64,000 nucleotides of DNA from Bacteroidota bacterium (GTDB lineage Bacteria > Bacteroidota > Ignavibacteria > Kryptoniales > JAKASW01): contig JAMCQL010000042.1 of assembly GCA_023381615.1 (NCBI GenBank), positions 39,826 through 103,825 of the forward strand. The letters are read 5' to 3'. A model generated the notes under the pieces. It worked only from the letters and a program-made list of their open reading frames with translations. It had not been told where the DNA came from and did not search any database. Both the position numbers and the translations under genes were made by a program. This document shows, one piece after another, positions 37,311 to 47,969 of this stretch (the first letter of the stretch is position 1; each line of letters starts with the position of its first letter).

Positions 37311-38177
37311 ATGCAGCACAAATCATCGCACGAGAAGACAGCGTCAGCCAAGCTGACGTTTGTCGTATTATCAGATGCAGAAAGACCGTCCCGAACATTC
37401 AAGGTGTCCAGATTTCAACTGTCGCTTGTTATTTTCTTGGGATTTGTCGCCGTAGGTGCAATCAGCACGGTGGCTTTGATTTATACGCCACTCGGCAGAT
37501 TGATACTGCCGGCATATTTTAGTACGCAGGCAGAGCAACTTGAAAAGATGAGAATTCTGGAATCGAAGGTGAACGATGTTGAAAAGCAGATTACGTATTT
37601 GACTGCTTACAATGTGAAGCTTCGGAACGTGTTGGGTGACAGTGTCATTGCAGATACGACGGAATTTGCTGCCACAAACCAATCGGAAGGATCTGCACAA
37701 CAGCAAGTGTCCAAGGAAGTTTCGAACGAATATACGGCTACTTACCAACCAGTTTCTCCGGGGACTTACAATTCCACTTATTCGAACGAAGACGCAAGTT
37801 CGATTTTACCGCTTATGATGCCGGTCGCGGGTTTCGTAACGCGAGGCGTTGACTATGCAATGCAACATTACGGAATCGATATCTCTGCCCAGGAAGGCGA
37901 GCCGATCGTAGCGCCTGCCCCTGGAGAAGTCGTGTTTTCCGATTGGACATTGACGGGCGGCAATACTCTAATAATCGCCCACGCCGGTGATTTCATTACA
38001 GTTTATAAACATTGCGAGAGAGCACTCGTCGCTGTGGGCACAAAAGTGTCGAGAGGAGAAGCGATTGCTCTTGTCGGCTCAACAGGCGTTACGAGTACAG
38101 GGCCTCATCTCCATTTTGAACTTTGGCAAAATGGTAAGAACTTAAATCCAGAAAACTATTTGATTGTGAAGAACTGA
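37311..38177 (+). CDS. Membrane-anchored M23 (LytM-type) peptidoglycan endopeptidase
   Basis: The ATG at 37311 is chosen because the earlier in-frame TTG lies inside the -35 box. Residues 36-58 are a membrane anchor and 73-105 a predicted coiled coil. Residues 165-280 form the M23 domain with HYGID (His186, Asp190), His234, and HLHFE (His266, His268), so the zinc ligands His186, Asp190 and His268 are all present and the enzyme should be active. It likely cuts peptide cross-links in the periplasm. It sits one base before a bactofilin gene; M23-bactofilin pairs are known cell-shape modules. Confidence 0.93.
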   Translation: MQHKSSHEKTASAKLTFVVLSDAERPSRTFKVSRFQLSLVIFLGFVAVGAISTVALIYTPLGRLILPAYFSTQAEQLEKMRILESKVNDVEKQITYLTAYNVKLRNVLGDSVIADTTEFAATNQSEGSAQQQVSKEVSNEYTATYQPVSPGTYNSTYSNEDASSILPLMMPVAGFVTRGVDYAMQHYGIDISAQEGEPIVAPAPGEVVFSDWTLTGGNTLIIAHAGDFITVYKHCERALVAVGTKVSRGEAIALVGSTGVTSTGPHLHFELWQNGKNLNPENYLIVKN

Positions 38178-38178
38178 A

Positions 38179-38544
38179 ATGGCAAAAGATGACGCACAAG
38201 TAAATATTATTTCACACGGATCTCGATTCGAAGGAAAGATAACGAGTTCCGGAAGCCTTCGTGTTGATGGACAAGTTAATGGTGATGTGTCTTTGACCGG
38301 CGATCTTGTCATTGGAGCGAACGGTGAGATCACCGGCAATATCGATGCGCAGGCTGTGACTGTAGGTGGAAAGATCACAGGCAACATCAACGTGAAGAAT
38401 AAGTTGGTCTTGGAAGGCAAGGCAAGGATCAAGGGCGATATCCATGCGTCGAAGCTTGTTATCGATGAAGGCGCGATTTTCGATGGCAAGTGCGAAATGA
38501 GCGGAGAGCGAAGGCCCGATCAGAAGAGTGAGTTATTTAGATGA
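38179..38544 (+). CDS. Bactofilin (polymer-forming cytoskeletal protein)
   Basis: 121 residues made almost wholly of a right-handed beta-helix with a regular short repeat: SRFEGKITSSGSLRVDGQVN, then GDLVIGANGEITGNIDA, then GGKITGNINVKNKLVLEG, then GDIHASKLVIDEGA. Such proteins polymerise into filaments without a nucleotide and place cell-wall enzymes. The M23 peptidase gene directly upstream is a likely partner, and the ATP synthase cluster starts three bases downstream. The flanking N- and C-terminal tails are short and polar, as usual. Confidence 0.93.
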   Translation: MAKDDAQVNIISHGSRFEGKITSSGSLRVDGQVNGDVSLTGDLVIGANGEITGNIDAQAVTVGGKITGNINVKNKLVLEGKARIKGDIHASKLVIDEGAIFDGKCEMSGERRPDQKSELFR

Positions 38545-38547
38545 TTA

Positions 38548-38811
38548 GTGAGAAGGGTGAAGAAAAAGCAAAGTATTGGAGAGAGTTTAGGTGAGGCGTA
38601 TAGACAGCTTGCGCCTTACATGGGACTCGGTACGGAGTTGGCCGCTTCTGTTGCCGGTATGTTGTTGGTTGGATATTTTCTCGATAAACACTTTAACACA
38701 TCCCCTTGGCTGCTCCTTATTGGCGCTGCGGCAGGGTTGATTGGTGGTTTCTACAACTTTTTTAAAGAAGTACAAAAATTAGGCAAGCGTGATACAAAGA
38801 AAAGAGATTGA
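38548..38811 (+). CDS. AtpZ/AtpI-like F-ATPase accessory membrane protein
   Basis: 87 residues with two membrane helices (about 30-46 and 54-72) and the pattern ...GLGTELAASVAGMLLVGYFLDKHFNTSPWLLLIGAAAGLIGGFYNFFK, conserved in the AtpZ/AtpI-like family that precedes atpB (seen here at residues 26-73). It may help assemble the c-ring or carry Mg2+/Ca2+. The start is a GTG at 38548 or 38557. Its 3' end overlaps the next reading frame by 23 bases. Confidence 0.85.
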   Translation: MRRVKKKQSIGESLGEAYRQLAPYMGLGTELAASVAGMLLVGYFLDKHFNTSPWLLLIGAAAGLIGGFYNFFKEVQKLGKRDTKKRD

Positions 38812-39226
38812 TGCTTCCATCCGATTACTGCGCAGAAAAACGGCAATTATGCTGACGGTCTCAATTGCTACTATGGGGATAATCTCGGCTCTTCTTATCT
38901 GGAAATTCGGGAACGGCAGTTTTGGCGGCTCGTTTTTTCTCGGAGCTTTGCTCGGTGTGTTGAATGGCATCATCGGTTTCTTGACAATTGAAAAATTTAT
39001 CGACAGGAGCAGCCTTATATTTCTGAAAGGCATCTTTCTTGGAATGGGAATACGTTTGCTGTTCCTGCTCGGAATATTTATACTTCTTGTAAAAGTTCTC
39101 GGTACGCATCTAATAGCTTTGGTTACCGGCTTGTTGATTTTCTATTTTGCGATGACCGTATTCGAGGTGATCTTTCTAAACAAAAGAATTGCGTTGAAAA
39201 GAACAACTAAAGAGTTGACTCCGTGA
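38789..39226 (+). CDS. ATP synthase I-like membrane protein
   Basis: 145 residues with four hydrophobic helices, located between the AtpZ-like gene and atpB. This is the position and topology of AtpI-type subunits. GTG at 38789 is the only plausible start before the first helix. An isolated search might miss it because the family is very divergent. The stop overlaps the atpB GTG (GTGA). Confidence 0.65.
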   Translation: MIQRKEIDASIRLLRRKTAIMLTVSIATMGIISALLIWKFGNGSFGGSFFLGALLGVLNGIIGFLTIEKFIDRSSLIFLKGIFLGMGIRLLFLLGIFILLVKVLGTHLIALVTGLLIFYFAMTVFEVIFLNKRIALKRTTKELTP

Positions 39227-40128
39227 TTTTTGGTTCTGGAATTCTTTCTTCAGCTAATTTGATGGCAGCTAATGCAGGATCTGTCGCCGCCGATACGGCT
39301 AAAGCTGTCGCCTCGCATGCCTCCGGCGCTTCGAACGGCAGTTGGATAATCGAGCACGTTACCGATTCGCACGTCCTTCAGTTTCAACCCTTTGGCGAAA
39401 TTCATCTTCCGCAATTTCCGCCAGTTCATATCGGAGGAATGGTCATTGATTTCTCACTCACAAAACATATTGTGATATTGTGGGCAGCTGCGCTGCTTCT
39501 GATAATCTTTGTGAAGGCAGCAATGAAAGGATACAAGGACTCTAATGTCCCGCGAGGATTGGCAAGAGCGCTCGAGACTGTTGTCGTGTTTGTCAGAGAC
39601 GACATTGTGCTTGCGGCTATCGGCGAAAAAGGAAAGAGACTACTCCCGTATTTTCTAACACTATTCTTCTTTATTCTCTTCGCGAATTTTTCTGGATTAA
39701 TTCCTTACAGCTCGACGCCTACCGGCAACCTAAGTGTGACGGCCTCTCTCGCAATAATTGCATTTTTTGTTATTCAGATTGCCGGCATTGTTGACCATGG
39801 GTTCATTGGATATTTCAAAGGTCTCATGCCGCCGGGCATCCCGCTTTTCGTTTTTCCGATCATGGTGATCGTCGAAGCCCTTGGACTCTTCACGAAGCCA
39901 TTTGCGCTGGCGATTCGTCTTTTTGCGAACATGATTGCGGGACACATCGTGATTTTTTCTCTAATAGGTTTGATATTTATATTTCATTCGATTTTTGTCG
40001 CTCCAGTTTCTATAGCATTCGCAGTATTCATAAGCCTGCTTGAAATTCTGATAGGACTGATACAAGCTTATATTTTTACAATGCTGACTGCGCTTTTTGT
40101 CGGGTTAGCTATTCATCAAGAACATTAA
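39223..40128 (+). CDS. atpB: ATP synthase F0 subunit a
   Basis: Membrane stator with the proton half-channels. An extended N-terminal region of about 75 residues precedes the first helix at residue 80. It is Ala/Ser-rich and contains a His-rich stretch, and is longer than in E. coli. The essential arginine is Arg232 in FALAIRLFANMIAGH, and PYSSTPTGNLSVTASLA and the last helix with GLIQAYIFTMLTALFVG are family landmarks. 301 residues; GTG start overlapping the upstream stop. Such long N-terminal tails are common in Bacteroidota/Chlorobi subunit a. Confidence 0.95.
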   Translation: MIFGSGILSSANLMAANAGSVAADTAKAVASHASGASNGSWIIEHVTDSHVLQFQPFGEIHLPQFPPVHIGGMVIDFSLTKHIVILWAAALLLIIFVKAAMKGYKDSNVPRGLARALETVVVFVRDDIVLAAIGEKGKRLLPYFLTLFFFILFANFSGLIPYSSTPTGNLSVTASLAIIAFFVIQIAGIVDHGFIGYFKGLMPPGIPLFVFPIMVIVEALGLFTKPFALAIRLFANMIAGHIVIFSLIGLIFIFHSIFVAPVSIAFAVFISLLEILIGLIQAYIFTMLTALFVGLAIHQEH

Positions 40129-40157
40129 AACTTTTCACAAAACGAGAGGAGACTTAA

Positions 40158-40385
40158 ATGCCTGATCTTGGATTGACTCACCTTGGCGCTGGACTCGGTG
40201 CCGGCCTTGCCGTAATTGGCGGTGGATTTGGAATCGGAAAATTAGCTGCCGCCGCCATGGAAGCCAGCGGCCGTCAGCCGGAAGCTTCCGGAGATATAAG
40301 AACTTCAATGATTATTGCGGCGGCGCTCATCGAAGGCGTCACACTTTTCGCAGAAGTTATCATGGTTATTCTTGCATTGAAGTAA
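40158..40385 (+). CDS. atpE: ATP synthase F0 subunit c
   Basis: 75-residue hairpin of two helices. The first has the glycine-rich GAGLGAGLAVIGGGFGIG, the loop is GRQPEA, and the second helix carries the ion-binding Glu59 in ALIEGVTLFAEV. The residue after Glu59 is Gly rather than Ser/Thr and the Gln of sodium-type rings is not apparent, so proton coupling is more likely. A second glutamate, Glu66, lies one turn further, as in related Chlorobi-type subunits. A GAGAGGAG site precedes the ATG. Confidence 0.96.
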   Translation: MPDLGLTHLGAGLGAGLAVIGGGFGIGKLAAAAMEASGRQPEASGDIRTSMIIAAALIEGVTLFAEVIMVILALK

Positions 40386-40449
40386 GAAAACGGGGGTGTG
40401 AACTGAGCGTTTGCTGAGTGAACACTCCAAATTCTATCTGGAGTTTGAG

Positions 40450-40935
40450 ATGCTACAGCTAAATACTGGGTTAATAATCTGGACTGCACTCACTTTCGGT
40501 CTTCTTCTGGTGATTTTGAAAGCGTTTGCATGGAAGCCGATCTTGGCAGCATTGGATGCCCGTGAGGATTCCATCCGCCAGTCCATCGAGCGAGCCGAAG
40601 AAGCTAAGAAAGAAGCCGAGAGAGTTCTCGAAGAGAACCGGAAGAACCTCACGAGAGCGGAGGAAATAGCTCAACAAGTTATCAAAGAGGCCAGAGAGCT
40701 TGCAGAGAAGGTCAGGAATGAATCTGTCTCGAAAGCTCACTCCGAATCCAATAAGCTTCTTGAAAAAGCTCGTGAGGAAATTGAACGCGACAAACAGCTC
40801 GCAATCACTGAACTTCACGGCTTGGTGGCTGAACTTGCTGTGAAAGCTGCCGAGAAGATTTTGAACGAGGCAATCGATGAGGCTCGTCAGAAAAAAATGG
40901 TCGAGAATTTCCTGAACTCGCTGCCTAAGAACTAA
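40450..40935 (+). CDS. atpF: ATP synthase F0 subunit b
   Basis: Peripheral-stalk subunit, 161 residues from the ATG at 40450. An upstream TTG at 40411 would add 13 polar residues before the membrane helix and is less likely. One N-terminal helix (LIIWTALTFGLLLVILKAF) is followed by a long charged coiled coil (EEAKKEAERVLEENRKN) and the C-terminal AVKAAEKILNEAID region that contacts the delta subunit. Confidence 0.95.
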   Translation: MLQLNTGLIIWTALTFGLLLVILKAFAWKPILAALDAREDSIRQSIERAEEAKKEAERVLEENRKNLTRAEEIAQQVIKEARELAEKVRNESVSKAHSESNKLLEKAREEIERDKQLAITELHGLVAELAVKAAEKILNEAIDEARQKKMVENFLNSLPKN

Positions 40936-40943
40936 GGGGAAAC

Positions 40944-41498
40944 ATGAAGGGAACGATAGTAGCGAAGAGATACGCGGGCGCCCTTCTGGATCTCGCCTCT
41001 GAACTGAAAAAGGTTGATGAGATAGCATCCGACATGCGTCTGATCCATAGTTCGATCTCCGATTCACGTGACCTTCGACTTTTCTTCGAGAGCCCGGTAA
41101 TCGACCATGCGAAAAAGAATAAAGTGGTACGCACGCTGTTTGAAAAAAAGATTGACGAGGTGACGCTGAATTTTCTTCTTCTCTTGGTCGAAAAAGGAAG
41201 AGAGAGCCTCGTCGAAGGAATAGCGGTAGAGTTCACCGTGCTTCTCGATGAATTGTTCGGTATTGTTAATGCCCAATTGAAGGCTCCGTATGAATTCGAT
41301 GAGAAGGACAGAGCAATGGCGCATTCCAAACTCGAAGAGCTTACGAACAAAAAAGTTCGCGTCTCTTTTTCTCTGGATAAGAGTTTAGTCGGCGGATTTT
41401 TGGCGCAGATTGGCGACACGGTGTATGACGGGAGCGTTCGCCGCCAGCTTGAGATATTGAAGAAACAGCTTTCTGAAAATTCGTTACTCCAAAACTGA
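40944..41498 (+). CDS. atpH: ATP synthase F1 subunit delta
   Basis: 184-residue stalk subunit linking b to the alpha/beta hexamer. The N-terminus VAKRYAGALLDLASE is the family signature; the C-terminal segment with DKSLVGGFLAQIGDTVYDGSV is equally typical (seen as VGGFLAQIGDTVYDGSV). The spacing of eight bases to atpF and 31 to atpA fits the standard F-H-A order. An AGGGGAAAC site precedes the ATG. Confidence 0.95.
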   Translation: MKGTIVAKRYAGALLDLASELKKVDEIASDMRLIHSSISDSRDLRLFFESPVIDHAKKNKVVRTLFEKKIDEVTLNFLLLLVEKGRESLVEGIAVEFTVLLDELFGIVNAQLKAPYEFDEKDRAMAHSKLEELTNKKVRVSFSLDKSLVGGFLAQIGDTVYDGSVRRQLEILKKQLSENSLLQN

Positions 41499-41529
41499 AA
41501 ATAGTAAAGTTTAATTATATGAGGTTGTC

Positions 41530-43086
<1,557 letters not shown>

Positions 43087-43089
43087 AAA

Positions 43090-43977
43090 GTGGCTACTCT
43101 GCGCGAAATAAGACGGCGTATCGCAGGTGTGAAGAGCACCGAGAAGATCACGAAGGCGATGAAGATGGTTGCTGCAGCCAAGTTGCGCCGCGCGCAGAAT
43201 GCTGTGTTTGCCGCTCGTCCATATTCTCGTAAGATAGGGGAATTGATGCGGCACCTCGCCGGAAATTCAGACCTTAGTGAAAATAAACTTGTTACTCCAA
43301 GGGAAGTGAACAAAGTCGCAATAATTGTAGTTACTGCGAATCGCGGTTTCTGCGGCGCGTTCAACTCAAACATAATTAAGGCAACTGTGGAGCACATCAA
43401 AAGCAACTATGCGGGAATTTTCGCTGCCGGAAACGTGAAGCTTTTTGCAGTTGGAAAGAAAGGTTATGACTTCTTCTCAAAGAGAAGATTTGAGGTTTCT
43501 GCGAATTTCTCCGGCATATTCAACGACTTGCAGTTTTCTGGCGCACAAAAAATTACATCTGAGGTTGTTAAAGGATTTCTAGACGGCTCGTACGACAGAG
43601 TAGATGTTATCTACAATGAATTCAAGAATGTTATCCAACAGCGTCTGGTGGTCGAACAGTTTCTTCCAATCCCCAAGGAGGAATTTGAGCAAAAAGGGAA
43701 GCGCGTCGAATTGCAGTACATCTACGAACCTGATAAAGCGTCCATTCTTGAGGCATTGATACCCAAGCATCTTGAATACCAAGTCTGGCGAATTCTGCTG
43801 GAGAGCAATGCCGCCAGCGAAGGCGCAAGAATGGCAGCGATGGACAACGCAAGCGAAAATGCGAGCGACTTGATTTCGACGCTGTCACTCCAGTACAATA
43901 ACGCCAGACAAGCGGCAATTACAAAAGAATTGCTCGAAGTGGTTTCCGGTGCGGAAGCGCTGAGAACGGCGGGATAG
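43090..43977 (+). CDS. atpG: ATP synthase F1 subunit gamma
   Basis: Central rotor shaft, 295 residues from a GTG start. The N-terminal helix LREIRRRIAGVKSTEKITKA and the C-terminal SLQYNNARQAAITKELLEVV helix form the coiled shaft; ANRGFCGAFNSNI is a family landmark. atpD and atpC are not downstream; a terminator follows instead. The beta and epsilon genes must lie elsewhere, as in many Bacteroidota and Chlorobi. Confidence 0.96.
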   Translation: MATLREIRRRIAGVKSTEKITKAMKMVAAAKLRRAQNAVFAARPYSRKIGELMRHLAGNSDLSENKLVTPREVNKVAIIVVTANRGFCGAFNSNIIKATVEHIKSNYAGIFAAGNVKLFAVGKKGYDFFSKRRFEVSANFSGIFNDLQFSGAQKITSEVVKGFLDGSYDRVDVIYNEFKNVIQQRLVVEQFLPIPKEEFEQKGKRVELQYIYEPDKASILEALIPKHLEYQVWRILLESNAASEGARMAAMDNASENASDLISTLSLQYNNARQAAITKELLEVVSGAEALRTAG

Positions 43978-43996
43978 TCCGAAGGATCCTACGGAG
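43977..43996. repeat. Near-copy of the GTCCGAAGG palindrome
   Basis: GTCCGAAGGATCCTACGGAG begins on the last base of the atpG stop codon and differs from the perfect palindrome at 26158-26177 in two bases. Both copies sit directly behind the end of an operon and close to a terminator. Confidence 0.6.
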
Positions 43997-44020
43997 AAGC
44001 CTTTACAAATCCTGAGACGA

Positions 44021-44050
44021 AAAAGCCCCGTTCTTTTGAACGGGGCTTTT
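44021..44050. terminator. Bidirectional terminator between atpG and pdaD
   Basis: Perfect arms AAAAGCCCCGTTC (44021-44033) and GAACGGGGCTTTT (44038-44050) with a TTTT loop. The A-run on one side and T-run on the other let it serve both the plus-strand ATP synthase cluster and the minus-strand smpB-tyrS-pdaD unit. Confidence 0.93.
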
Positions 44051-44076
44051 GTTTTAGTTGAGTCTATTTTTATTCT

Positions 44077-44628
44077 TCAGGGAAGGAGAATGCCGACAGC
44101 AACAACTGTGGTCCAGATACCACGTTTGTCGCCTTCTGCAGATTGAGTCACGTTGAAAGTTCGGACTATCTTTCCGCTCATTTTGTAGACTTTTTCGCGT
44201 TCATCCCAGTCGGCGTTCGAATCGAATTCGATCCCAAGGGTGGATGCCAACATTGTAGCGGCGAGATCTTCAGCATATTCGCCGGCCTTCTCGTCAGTTT
44301 CTCCGAAAGGATGATGTTCGGAGAGATATCCGTATTGGTTTTGATCGTTTGGAGTCGCAACGCCTATCGATGCGGCAACGAGCCTATTTGGTTCGTTGGT
44401 TGAGTTCCGAGCCATAACGCAAAATGTTATTTGTCCCGGCTGTAATAGTTTAACTCCTTCATCAACCGGAATGCGCTTACATCCCGCGGGATAGATACTT
44501 GAGACGGTCACCAAATTACATTTCTCGATCTTTGCATCACGCAGTGCAAGCTCGAAGGATTGGAGGTAGTCACGATGGCGACCTACCCCTTTGGTAAAGA
44601 ATATTTTTGTTGGAACATACAATTTCAC
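44077..44628 (-). CDS. pdaD: Pyruvoyl-dependent arginine decarboxylase
   Basis: Makes agmatine from arginine for polyamine synthesis. The proenzyme (183 residues) cleaves itself between two serines, here Ser43 and Ser44 in [12 protein letters not shown], and the second becomes the pyruvoyl cofactor. [25 protein letters not shown] and [21 protein letters not shown] (seen in parts as [14 protein letters not shown] and [19 protein letters not shown]) are typical. It lies ten bases after tyrS in the smpB-tyrS-pdaD unit. No agmatinase or agmatine deiminase gene is adjacent. Confidence 0.94.
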   Translation of the reverse strand: MKLYVPTKIFFTKGVGRHRDYLQSFELALRDAKIEKCNLVTVSSIYPAGCKRIPVDEGVKLLQPGQITFCVMARNSTNEPNRLVAASIGVATPNDQNQYGYLSEHHPFGETDEKAGEYAEDLAATMLASTLGIEFDSNADWDEREKVYKMSGKIVRTFNVTQSAEGDKRGIWTTVVAVGILLP

Positions 44629-44638
44629 ATCTCCTTCT

Positions 44639-45853
44639 TTATTGTCTTACCTTATAGAATTTTCGTTTCCCAACTTTGAGAATGAGGGGTGCGCTCAGAT
44701 TAATAGGTGTGTTCGGATCGACCACTTTTGAGCCGTCAATCACGACACCACCCTGATTTACCAATCGGCGTGCCTCGTTGTTTGATTTGGCTGCACCGAT
44801 GTTGACAAGTAATTGGAAAACGGTCAATTGGCTGCCGCTGTTTGTTAAAGTAACTTCTTCAATCTCTTCCGGTACTTCTTTACGAATGAACACGCGGTCA
44901 AAATTTTCTTCTGCTTGAACCGCTGCTTCGTGGCTGTGGTAAAGCGCAACAATTTCCCTCGCGAGCTTTCTCTTTAAGTCTCGTGGATTTACCGACTTTG
45001 ATCCCAATTCTCTCTTGATATTCTTGAGATCAGATTCCTGCACATTCGTCGTCAGGACAAAATAATCATAAATGAGAGAGTCGGGAATCGAGAGTGTCTT
45101 GCCGTACATTTCATCGGGAGTATCGGTAATGGCGATGTAATTTCCAAGTGACTTGGACATTTTTTCTACGCCGTCTGTCCCAACAAGCAAGGGCATTGTC
45201 AGGATAACCTGCGGCTCGATATTGTATTCGCGCTGAATATCTCGTCCCACCAGCAAATTGAACTTCTGGTCCGTTCCGCCAAGCTCGACATCCGCTTGAA
45301 TTGCCACGGAATCCATAGCCTGTGCAAGAGGGTAGAGAAATTCATGAACGCTTATCGGCTCCTCTGTATGGTAGCGTTTTTCGAAATCATCTCGCTCCAA
45401 CATTCTGGCGACTGTATATTTGCTGGCGAGCTTTATGACTTCTTCGAAGCTCATTTTGCCGAGCCACTCGGAATTGTAAACTATTCTGAGATTTTTTGGC
45501 GAAAGGATTTTCGACGCCTGCTGGAAATAAGTCTCACCATTCTGTCGTGTTTCTTGCAGCGTCATCGGCGGGCGTGATTTGTTCCTGCCGGATGGGTCGC
45601 CGATCATCCCTGTGAAATCTCCGACGATTAAAATTGCAGTATGACCGATATCCTGAAACTGTCTGAGCTTCCTCAAAACGACAGAATGCCCAAGGTGCAA
45701 ATCAGGTCGGCTCGGATCGCATCCCAACTTTATATTGAGAGGAGTATTTTTTTTGATTGACCTCTCAATCTTTTGAGCTAACTCTCCTTCTGGAATTATT
45801 TCTGCGGCGCCGCGCTTAATTAGGTCTAATTGTTCGTTGAGTGGAGGAAACAA
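44639..45853 (-). CDS. tyrS: Tyrosyl-tRNA synthetase
   Basis: Class I synthetase of 404 residues. The HIGH-type motif is HLGHS in [16 protein letters not shown] and the KMSKS motif is present in [14 protein letters not shown]-terminal S4-like RNA-binding domain ([20 protein letters not shown]) follows. The TTG at 45853 is the first possible start, because an in-frame stop lies nine bases upstream; an AAGGAG site is about 14 bases away, a little far. The sequence resembles the TyrZ-like branch with [12 protein letters not shown]. Confidence 0.95.
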   Translation of the reverse strand: MFPPLNEQLDLIKRGAAEIIPEGELAQKIERSIKKNTPLNIKLGCDPSRPDLHLGHSVVLRKLRQFQDIGHTAILIVGDFTGMIGDPSGRNKSRPPMTLQETRQNGETYFQQASKILSPKNLRIVYNSEWLGKMSFEEVIKLASKYTVARMLERDDFEKRYHTEEPISVHEFLYPLAQAMDSVAIQADVELGGTDQKFNLLVGRDIQREYNIEPQVILTMPLLVGTDGVEKMSKSLGNYIAITDTPDEMYGKTLSIPDSLIYDYFVLTTNVQESDLKNIKRELGSKSVNPRDLKRKLAREIVALYHSHEAAVQAEENFDRVFIRKEVPEEIEEVTLTNSGSQLTVFQLLVNIGAAKSNNEARRLVNQGGVVIDGSKVVDPNTPINLSAPLILKVGKRKFYKVRQ

Positions 45854-45903
45854 CCCTATCTATCTTTCTCCTTGTAGCGGTGGGGGATAATCACTGGAAT
45901 TGT

Positions 45904-46359
45904 TCAAGCTTCTGCGTCGCGATGACGCATCTCGCGCTCTTGGTCGCGCTGTTTTATTGTCTCACGTTTATCAAAAGATCTTTTGCCTTTTGCAACTGCA
46001 AGTTCAACTTTCGCGAGGCCGTGCTTCCAATATAGTCTTAGCGGAACGAGGGAAAGTCCTTTCTGCCTCATTTTGCCGATCAATTTTCTTATTTCTCTTT
46101 TGTGCAAGAGAAGCTTTCTTGTTCGACGTGGATTGTGATTGAACGGACCTGCGTTCTGGTAGGCTGCAACGTGCATATTGTGTAACCAGACTTCTCCGTC
46201 CTTTAAAGTAGCAAAGCAGTCACTAATGTCCACCTTTCCTTGCCTGACAGACTTAACTTCGCTTCCTTTCAAAACTACACCAGCCTCCGTAGTCTCAAGA
46301 ATTTGATATTCAAATCTCGCGCGCCGATTTTGCGCTACCGTTTTCTCCTCTGGTTCCAT
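45904..46359 (-). CDS. smpB: SsrA-binding protein SmpB
   Basis: Delivers tmRNA to stalled ribosomes for trans-translation. AQNRRARFEYQILETTEAG and LKGSEVKSVRQGKVDISDCF are the diagnostic N-terminal blocks, and the C-terminal tail is basic with KGKRSFDKRETIKQRDQER. 151 residues. It heads the smpB-tyrS-pdaD unit. The tmRNA gene itself is not in the window. Confidence 0.97.
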   Translation of the reverse strand: MEPEEKTVAQNRRARFEYQILETTEAGVVLKGSEVKSVRQGKVDISDCFATLKDGEVWLHNMHVAAYQNAGPFNHNPRRTRKLLLHKREIRKLIGKMRQKGLSLVPLRLYWKHGLAKVELAVAKGKRSFDKRETIKQRDQEREMRHRDAEA

Positions 46360-46620
46360 CTAACCTTTCCATTTTTATGATACCAATCGACAGAATCACC
46401 CTATTATCCTTTTGACTTCTAAGCCGTTTCCCGATTGCCACTTAAAATGCGAAATTTTACCTTTCAAAGTCAAGATGGCTTCTAAAGAATTTTATATTTG
46501 AGCCAACTGAAAAGTTGAACCTATAAATCGTCCAATTTCGGCAATTCATTCTATTCTCACATCATCTTTTGTCAATTGCGCGTCCATTTTTTATATTAAA
46601 ATCAAAAAAGCGAATCAGAG

Positions 46621-47964
46621 ATGGCACAATCGACTAAATCAGATTTGAATCTTGACAAAATTGTATCGCTCGCAAAAAGAAGAGGATTTGTTTTTCAGTC
46701 AAGTGAGATATACGGCGGATTAAACGGCTGCTGGGATTACGGCCCGCTTGGTGTGGAGCTCTTGAGAAACGTCAAGGACGAGTGGTGGAAGAAGATGACG
46801 CTTCAGGAAAATATCGAGGGAATTGACGCTTCAATCCTGATGCATCCGAAAGTGTGGGAAGCATCGGGGCACGTCGAGAATTTCACTGATCCTATGGTTG
46901 ACTGCAAAGAGTGCAAAGCCCGCTTCAGAGCGGATCAGCTCGAAGATGTGATGTGTCCAAGAAATCCGAACCGCCCGGCGATCAGGTGCCAGCAAGAGGG
47001 AAAATTTACTGAAGCGCGGCAATTTAATTTGATGTTCAAGACTTTCATCGGACCTGTCGAGGATTCATCCGCGGTAGTTTACTTGCGACCCGAAACAGCT
47101 CAAGGCATCTATGTGAATTATCAAAATGTTATTGCCTCTTCGAGACAGAAGCTTCCATTTGGAATCGTGCAGATTGGAAAAGCGTTTCGCAACGAGATAA
47201 ATACAAAAAACTGGTTGTTTAGGACTCGCGAGTTCGAGCAAATGGAAATGCAATTCTTTGTCAAACCCGGGACCGACGACGAATGGTTCGAGCGGTGGCG
47301 GCAGGAGAGAATGCAATGGTTCTTGGATCTGGGAATCAGAAAAGAGAAGCTCCAATTTCAGCGGCACGAAAAACACAAGCTGGCACACTATGCTAAAGAT
47401 GCTTACGACATTGAGTATGAATTTCCGTTTGGCTGGGGAGAAATAGAAGGAATACACAATCGCACTAATTTTGATTTGACAAGACACCAACAGTATTCCG
47501 GAAAGAGCATGGAGTATTTCGACGATGCGACGAAGGAGAAATACATCCCGTATATAATCGAAACTTCCGCAGGAGCAAGCCGCTCTTTCATGACAATTTT
47601 GGTAGATGCCTATGCCGAGGAAGATACCGGCAAAGAAATTCGGACCGTGTTGAAACTTCATCCGCGGCTTGCGCCGGTCAAGGTTGCAATACTTCCTCTT
47701 GTCAATAGGGAGAACATGCCGGACATCGCAAGAAATATTTTCAACGATGTACGGAAAGACTTCAGGGCTTTCTATGACGACGCCGGTTCAATCGGAAGGC
47801 GATACCGTCGGCAGGATGAGGCGGGAACACCGTACTGCGTAACGATAGATTCCCAGACACTTCAGGATCAAACCGTTACCGTTAGAGAACGCGACTCGAT
47901 GCAGCAGGAGCGTGTGTCTTCATCGGGAATTCTGAAATATCTGCAAGAAAAATTGAAACGGTAA
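46621..47964 (+). CDS. glyQS: Glycyl-tRNA synthetase (single-chain, homodimeric type)
   Basis: Class II synthetase of 447 residues, the eukaryote/archaea-like alpha2 form found in Bacteroidota and others rather than the two-chain bacterial form. Motifs include GGLNGCWDYGPLGVEL near residue 28, VYLRPETAQGIYVNY, GIVQIGKAFRNEI (motif 2), REFEQMEMQFFV and TSAGASRSFMTIL. Zinc-binding-like cysteines occur in DCKECKARF and VMCPRN. An AT-rich spacer with TATATTAAAAT at about 46590 likely holds its promoter, divergent from smpB. Confidence 0.96.
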   Translation: MAQSTKSDLNLDKIVSLAKRRGFVFQSSEIYGGLNGCWDYGPLGVELLRNVKDEWWKKMTLQENIEGIDASILMHPKVWEASGHVENFTDPMVDCKECKARFRADQLEDVMCPRNPNRPAIRCQQEGKFTEARQFNLMFKTFIGPVEDSSAVVYLRPETAQGIYVNYQNVIASSRQKLPFGIVQIGKAFRNEINTKNWLFRTREFEQMEMQFFVKPGTDDEWFERWRQERMQWFLDLGIRKEKLQFQRHEKHKLAHYAKDAYDIEYEFPFGWGEIEGIHNRTNFDLTRHQQYSGKSMEYFDDATKEKYIPYIIETSAGASRSFMTILVDAYAEEDTGKEIRTVLKLHPRLAPVKVAILPLVNRENMPDIARNIFNDVRKDFRAFYDDAGSIGRRYRRQDEAGTPYCVTIDSQTLQDQTVTVRERDSMQQERVSSSGILKYLQEKLKR

Positions 47965-47969
47965 AACAA

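Noticed and set aside
40471..41067. 198-codon open frame on the minus strand
   Set aside because: It is the antisense shadow of atpF and atpH, which have clear family signatures.
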